From Emticicia sp037153985 (GTDB lineage Bacteria; Bacteroidota; Bacteroidia; Cytophagales; Spirosomataceae): a stretch of 64,000 nt of DNA. The DNA lies in NCBI RefSeq assembly GCF_037153985.1, contig NZ_JBBAYI010000010.1, positions 62,001 through 126,000 of the forward strand, given 5' to 3'. Each line of letters starts with the position of its first letter. Within the stretch, counting starts at the first letter, position 1. This document shows, one piece after another, positions 59,444 to 64,000 of this stretch. The position numbers were made by a program, and so were the translations under genes. The notes under the pieces are model-generated. The model had not been told where the DNA came from. It made no database searches and saw nothing but the letters and a program-made list of their open reading frames with translations.

Positions 59444-59972
59444 GTTTTGGGGGTTAATAATAGACGATTGAGACAAGCCAGCAATTTATGAAAAATATGG
59501 GGTTCAGACCAAAATTAAAATTAGTATATTCATAAAAAGTGCAGCTATATTTATAAATCAAAATCTGTAATTGTATTTTCAGAATAGATATAAAAAGGAG
59601 TATATCCACATTTTTCATTGAAATGCTTGTAGGTGTATCTTTTTTTTGACTAATTTTGATTGTCTGTATCTGAGAATAAATTCAGCATAAAGCAAGTATT
59701 AAATCACACTATCCGCTTTCCATATCATAACTAACTCCGGCCTAGTCTGTCGGGTCAAACTGAAACCCTTAAAATAGCGTCATTCTGAAACGCAGTCAGG
59801 TATAATCCCTTTAATTTTTTAATTAGAAGACCTAATGTCTTTGGCTTAGGTATTTATTGAGTGAACTTTTCGAACTGCCTCTATAATGCTGAAAAATCTT
59901 TCAGTAAAAATTACACTGTGAAAAAAAGTAACCCCGCAAACCATTGTTTTACACCTAATTATAGCCCAATTT
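59444..59972. other. Divergent intergenic region before the FG-GAP protein
   Basis: 529 bp, AT-rich. A TAATTTTG (59651-59658) fits the -7 consensus with CTTG about 21 bp upstream, but it is 315 bp before the ATG. No gene, repeat or strong hairpin seen. Confidence 0.35.
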
Positions 59973-62900
59973 ATGAAAAACATCTATTTACCACTTTACC
60001 AGAAAATCCTGATTTTTTGTGTGTTTTTTCTTGGTGGTCAATTAACTTTTGCACAAACATTACCAGACCCAACTGGGCTTACCTCAAGCCAGACAGTTTG
60101 CTATAATGAAAGCGTTACCCTGACAGGCACGTGTAGTTCAGGTGAGCTTCATTGGTTTGATGTTTTATCTAACGAAATAACAAGCCTTACCTTTAATGCC
60201 ACCGAAACAGCCACGTATTTTGCTGTTTGCCAATCGGTATGTAGCTGTGAAATGAGTAATTCCGTACCGGTTATTATTACCGTAGACCGCCCTTTTGATA
60301 TTACCAGAACTCAATCAATTTGTCTGGGAAGTGACATAACACTTAGTGCCAGTTGTCCAAGAGGAGCAGTAACTTGGTATAATGGGGCCGATACCATGGT
60401 GCCATTAATCAGCAATACAGTTTCGCCTACTACCGAAACCACCTATGTTGTACGTTGCGAAGATACCGTTAACGCTTGCGAGAGTTTATTCGAGTCAGTA
60501 ACGATTCATGTATTTAGTAGCCCGAACAGTATACCTGTGCCTGTAAGTCCTGTTACTACCTGCGTCGGCGGAAACATTACCTTGTCAGCTACGTGTGATA
60601 CTGGTGCCGATGCTTTCTTTTTTCTGGACGATGAAGTAACAGAAATAGAGCCAGTGGTTGAGAATGTTACCACAAACACTACTTATAAAGTCAGGTGCGA
60701 AAGCCTGACGGCTTGTCCTAGTAGTTTTGCAAGCATCAGTGTCGAAGTAAGTTCACCACCTTTCCCTACTGGTGTTACAAGTAGCCAGAGCGTATGTATA
60801 GGCGAGAGCGTGTTACTACTTGCTAATTGTGATGCAGATTCGGACCCCTATTGGTATCTTGATGATGAAACTACTCTGGTATTGAGTACGGATATAAAAC
60901 CTACTAGCACCACTACTTATAAAGTTCGTTGCGAAAGCACGATTCATTCGGGATGTTATGGGCCTTTCGAGAGTACAACAATAACCACTTTGAGCGATAT
61001 TACCACTCAGCCAACGTCCTTATTGGTTTGTTTAGGTAGTAGTGCTACTTTTAGTGTAGCAGCAAGCGGAACGCCAACCTTTCAATGGCAGAAAAAACAG
61101 GAGAATGGCCTTTATGTAAATATACCGCTAGCAACTGCAAGTACATTTACTATTGATAGTACTGTGCTGGCTAGCCGTGGATACTATCGCTGCCATGTAG
61201 TGGGCACTTGTGATTCTTATTCAGAAGAAGTGTTCTTGTCTTTCCCTCAGACCATTCTTGATAAAAATAAACTTGTTCCGCCTCAGGTAACTGCGCTTGA
61301 TGAATTTGGTAATTCGGCTGCTATTTCCGACAGTCTGGCTGTTGTAGGGGCATGGTCTAAAAGTCATAATAAAGGTGCAGCATATATTCTTAAAATGAAT
61401 CCGAATGGTAAATGGACTCAAATGGCTCAATTAGCACCTACTGACCTTCATGAAGAAGATGACTTTGGGGCATCGGTGGCTATTTCTGGTGATACTGTTT
61501 TTGTAAGTGCCCCCGGCCAAGACGGCGATAGAGGGGTTGTGTATATTTTCAGAAAGCAAACCAATAATACATGGACACAGCTAACCAAAATAACAGCCAT
61601 TGGTGGAGCATCGGGTGATTATTTTGGTAGCTCAATTGCAGTAGCTAATAATTATCTGGCTATTGGAGCCACTGATTATGAAACCGTATATATTTATAAA
61701 AAAGACAATACAGGCAACTGGATATACGAAGATGAAGTGTTTGATGGAAGCATAGGAAGTTATTTTGGACAATCGGTGAGCCTCTCTGGTAATACATTGG
61801 TAGTAGGTGCTGTTGACGAAGCCGATGCAGGAGCCATTTTTGTTTATGAAAGAGATAATTCAGGAAACTGGGAACTGAAAGACCGACTGGCACCAAATAA
61901 TTTAGACTTAGGTGCAGGTTTTGGATTTGCAACAGGTATAAGTGGCAATACTATTGTTGCCTCAGGGTTTGTTCTAATGAGTGGTAAAAGCGTGGTGCAG
62001 GTTTACGAAAAAGACCTTGCAGGGAATTGGTTAGAAAAAACCAGACTAACCAGCGAAGATTTAGCCGATGATGCAGGTTTGGGTTTCTCGGTTGCCATTC
62101 ATAACAATACCATCGTGCTTGGTGGCCCGGGTAATGTAGTAGGCAAAGGGGCAGCAGTAATTTATGAAAAAAATATTGATGGAGACTGGATACAAAAAAG
62201 AGTAATAATACCAGCTGATTTAGCCTCTGGCGACCAGTTTGGTACATCTGTGGCTATCAGTAAAACGTCAATTGTTGTAGGAGCATCTTTTATACCATCT
62301 CTTTTGTCGATTAATTTCGGTACGGGTGGTGCTTATTTTTATAGCCAGTATACCTATCCGATTCCGGCCATTGCAACTGTAACACAAAATGCAGCGGTCT
62401 GCCCTGCGCAAAGTACAACCTTCACGCTCTCAGGTTTTCCAAGTACAGATACTTATAGCGTTACGTATAAAGTTGATTTGTCGGGGACTGAAAAAACAAT
62501 AGTCGTTACACCTGATACTACCAGAAAAGCCTCGTTTTCAGAAACATTGGTTTGGGCAAACAATGCCAAAAATCTATATATTACCAAGATAAAAAATAAT
62601 GCTACTAATTGCGAGCGAGCCTTAAATATTTCGTCTCCGGTAAGCGTAAAGGCTCCGACCGAAATTACAGGTAACCCTACAAGGCAAGTGGTTTGTGTAG
62701 GCGAAACTGCCGTTTTTATGGGTGAAGCAACCGGTGAAGGTATTCTTACCTATCAGTGGCAACGGCAGGCTCCGGTTGCTAATGGGGTAAATGCTCCTTT
62801 CAGTAATGATTTCTCTGACATAACCATTCTTTCGCTTCCAAACAGAACGCTGGCCGATAATGGTGCCAAATATAGAGTAAAAGTAACAGGCGAATGTGGT

Positions 62901-63425
62901 GTAGCCATTTCTGACGAAGCTCCTTTAACTGTTTGGGCAAAAGCTACTGCCGTTATGAGTGCTGGTGGGGCTGTCTGTCCGGGGTCTATCGGAACGCTTA
63001 TGTTTACCGGAACACCCTTTGCACAAGTATATTATAAATATAATGGCTTTACTACGTCAGTTTTGTTAGATGCCAATGGAAGCGCAACAATGCAGACGGG
63101 TATACTTACAGAGGAAACAACTTTTACTTTGGTAAGTATTAACGTAGAAGGAAAGTGCAATCAGTTATTATCTGGCAGTGCAACCATAAGTGTATTGCCC
63201 TCAGGCGGGAGCATTCAAGCGCCTTTGGTTCTGACAAGCCCAACAAACGATGTACTGGCAAGTGGCGTTCAAAGCAATACAGCCCAAACCATTGAGGCTA
63301 CGAATAAAATCAGTTCTGGTGGTAAAGCAACACATATTGGAAACAAATACGTATTAATAGGCCCGGGTTTTGAGGCTACTGCTGGCAGTGTATACTTGGC
63401 TAAAATTACAAGTGCCTGCCCATAA
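59973..63425 (+). CDS. Large secreted protein with Ig-like repeats and a seven-repeat FG-GAP propeller
   Basis: 1150 residues. The signal peptide ends near GGQLTFAQ (about 28). Four Cys-pair Ig-like repeats come first (ESVTLTGTCSSG, DITLSASCPRG, NITLSATCDTG, ESVLLLANCDAD), then an Ig-like domain around TFQWQKKQENG. Seven FG-GAP repeats follow (about 440-780: DEFGNSAAIS, DDFGASVAIS, DYFGSSIAVA, SYFGQSVSLS, AGFGFATGIS, AGLGFSVAIH, DQFGTSVAIS), the number of blades of an integrin-type propeller. More Ig-like domains and a short C-terminal motif (IGNKYVLIGPGFEATAGSVY) follow. It is probably a surface adhesin. I do not see a type A sorting domain; how it is anchored is unclear. Confidence 0.85.
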   Translation: MKNIYLPLYQKILIFCVFFLGGQLTFAQTLPDPTGLTSSQTVCYNESVTLTGTCSSGELHWFDVLSNEITSLTFNATETATYFAVCQSVCSCEMSNSVPVIITVDRPFDITRTQSICLGSDITLSASCPRGAVTWYNGADTMVPLISNTVSPTTETTYVVRCEDTVNACESLFESVTIHVFSSPNSIPVPVSPVTTCVGGNITLSATCDTGADAFFFLDDEVTEIEPVVENVTTNTTYKVRCESLTACPSSFASISVEVSSPPFPTGVTSSQSVCIGESVLLLANCDADSDPYWYLDDETTLVLSTDIKPTSTTTYKVRCESTIHSGCYGPFESTTITTLSDITTQPTSLLVCLGSSATFSVAASGTPTFQWQKKQENGLYVNIPLATASTFTIDSTVLASRGYYRCHVVGTCDSYSEEVFLSFPQTILDKNKLVPPQVTALDEFGNSAAISDSLAVVGAWSKSHNKGAAYILKMNPNGKWTQMAQLAPTDLHEEDDFGASVAISGDTVFVSAPGQDGDRGVVYIFRKQTNNTWTQLTKITAIGGASGDYFGSSIAVANNYLAIGATDYETVYIYKKDNTGNWIYEDEVFDGSIGSYFGQSVSLSGNTLVVGAVDEADAGAIFVYERDNSGNWELKDRLAPNNLDLGAGFGFATGISGNTIVASGFVLMSGKSVVQVYEKDLAGNWLEKTRLTSEDLADDAGLGFSVAIHNNTIVLGGPGNVVGKGAAVIYEKNIDGDWIQKRVIIPADLASGDQFGTSVAISKTSIVVGASFIPSLLSINFGTGGAYFYSQYTYPIPAIATVTQNAAVCPAQSTTFTLSGFPSTDTYSVTYKVDLSGTEKTIVVTPDTTRKASFSETLVWANNAKNLYITKIKNNATNCERALNISSPVSVKAPTEITGNPTRQVVCVGETAVFMGEATGEGILTYQWQRQAPVANGVNAPFSNDFSDITILSLPNRTLADNGAKYRVKVTGECGVAISDEAPLTVWAKATAVMSAGGAVCPGSIGTLMFTGTPFAQVYYKYNGFTTSVLLDANGSATMQTGILTEETTFTLVSINVEGKCNQLLSGSATISVLPSGGSIQAPLVLTSPTNDVLASGVQSNTAQTIEATNKISSGGKATHIGNKYVLIGPGFEATAGSVYLAKITSACP

Positions 63426-63448
63426 TAGCTGGCTGAAACAAATATCTT

Positions 63449-63487
63449 TAATAATATAAGGCTTCTTACCGGAGCCTTATATTATTA
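63449..63487 (+). terminator. 15-bp perfect terminator after the FG-GAP protein
   Basis: TAATAATATAAGGCT pairs exactly with AGCCTTATATTATTA (63449-63463 and 63473-63487), 24 nt after the stop. Confidence 0.75.
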
Positions 63488-63628
63488 TGGAATCATGAGA
63501 TTACTGTTATTTATCAGGTAATCTGGCAGATTGCTTGTAATTTAGATGGTTTTCATTAATCTTTGCTGACACAGCTCCGTTGCTGGTAATTTATTCACTT
63601 CTCAAAAAACCTTTAAATAACATTTAAT

Positions 63629-64000
63629 ATGAAGAAGCCTAGACTCTCCTTCTTACTCCTTTTTTGCTTTCTCGGCTATTTCAATGCTGTTCAGGCACAA
63701 ATGACATCGGCTGAAATTGATAATCTGGTTGAGCGTACACTCAAAACATTTGATGTGCCAGGTATTGCCGTAGCTGTGGTGAAAGACGGAAAAGTGATTC
63801 ATGCCAAAGGATATGGCGTGCGTTCGCTAAATACCAAGCAGAAAGTTGACGAGAATACCCTGTTTGGCATTGCTTCCAATAGTAAGGCTTTTACGGCTGC
63901 GGCTTTAGGAATGTTGGTTGACGAAAAAAAATTAAAGTGGGACGACAAAGTACGAGACTTCATACCTGAGTTTAAGATGTATGACCCTTTCGTTACAGAA
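63629..64000 (+). CDS. Serine hydrolase, class C beta-lactamase family, partial
   Basis: The frame from ATG 63629 runs off the right edge after 124 codons. The signal peptide is hydrophobic to NAVQAQ (about residue 24). The start of the beta-lactamase/DD-peptidase fold follows: LVERTLKTFDVPGIAVAVV, KGYGVRSL, then the catalytic SxxK in GIASNSKAFTAAAL. The YxN and KTG-like motifs would lie outside the window. It is probably an exported esterase, peptidase or beta-lactamase. The call rests on the first third only. A terminator ends the previous gene 141 bp upstream, so this starts a new unit. Confidence 0.85.
   Translation, partial: MKKPRLSFLLLFCFLGYFNAVQAQMTSAEIDNLVERTLKTFDVPGIAVAVVKDGKVIHAKGYGVRSLNTKQKVDENTLFGIASNSKAFTAAALGMLVDEKKLKWDDKVRDFIPEFKMYDPFVTE

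Noticed and set aside
1..64000. CRISPR arrays, insertion sequences, prophage genes, rRNA operons
   Set aside because: No regularly spaced repeats, transposase, integrase, capsid or rRNA sequence was seen.

Overview
The window is chromosomal DNA of a Bacteroidota bacterium, most likely a free-living Cytophagales member (Spirosomataceae/Cytophagaceae-like). I infer this from the low GC content, TonB-dependent receptors paired with lipoproteins (one with two DUF4249 proteins), a C-terminal type IX secretion tail, a LytS/LytTR pair, DUF5916 and DUF4097 proteins, an AraR/NrtR-like Nudix regulator, and TAnnTTTG -7 promoter elements. I cannot name the genus. There is one tRNA, and no rRNA, transposase, integrase or CRISPR array.

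Layout. 1-3.0 kb (-): a cut-off 5-oxoprolinase subunit (PxpC), an FrmB-like esterase and a zinc alcohol dehydrogenase. 3.5-10.4 kb: an exopolysaccharide region with two glycosyltransferases (+), then on the other strand endonuclease III, a plant-like GDP-mannose 3,5-epimerase and an AlgX/AlgI-type O-acetylation pair. 10.56-10.93 kb: tRNA-Arg(TCT) with a displaced 22-nt copy of its 3' end, which looks like a scar of site-specific integration. 11-15.8 kb: LytTR regulator and histidine kinase, divergent from a MacB-like permease. 16-19 kb: a frameshifted short-chain dehydrogenase, an AraC regulator and a proline-iminopeptidase-like lipoprotein. 19.3-21.6 kb: katG. 22.1-22.6 kb: a palindrome-rich promoter, a 25-codon leader frame and a small membrane protein. 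22.7-28.3 kb (-): TonB receptor, two DUF4249 lipoproteins and a metallopeptidase-like lipoprotein. 28.5-31.5 kb: a type IX-secreted propeller protein.

31.5-40.2 kb is a minus-strand catabolic cluster: two exported carboxylesterases, an exported alpha/beta hydrolase, a CitMHS permease and a split AtuA pair. It diverges from a Nudix-fold regulator with a degenerate catalytic box, and a near-perfect 25-bp palindrome lies between them. Together they suggest extracytoplasmic ester cleavage, organic acid import and cytoplasmic catabolism under one ligand-sensing regulator. 42.4-45.5 kb is an ECF sigma factor, a zinc-finger anti-sigma fused to HEAT repeats, and two DUF4097 proteins.

49.0-56.3 kb is the most interesting locus: two small exported proteins sharing a C-x8-H-C-x3-C motif, a TonB receptor, a sialidase-fold protein with a CxCC motif, an MbnP-like protein, an MbnH-like di-heme peroxidase with an extra C-terminal domain, and a YHS protein. 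I read it as a copper-handling or copper-acquisition operon. The rest of the window holds a CAP protein, a GtaA-like glutaminase-family protein, a large secreted protein with a seven-repeat FG-GAP propeller, and the start of a class C beta-lactamase-family hydrolase. All calls come from reading the sequence; no database search was run.
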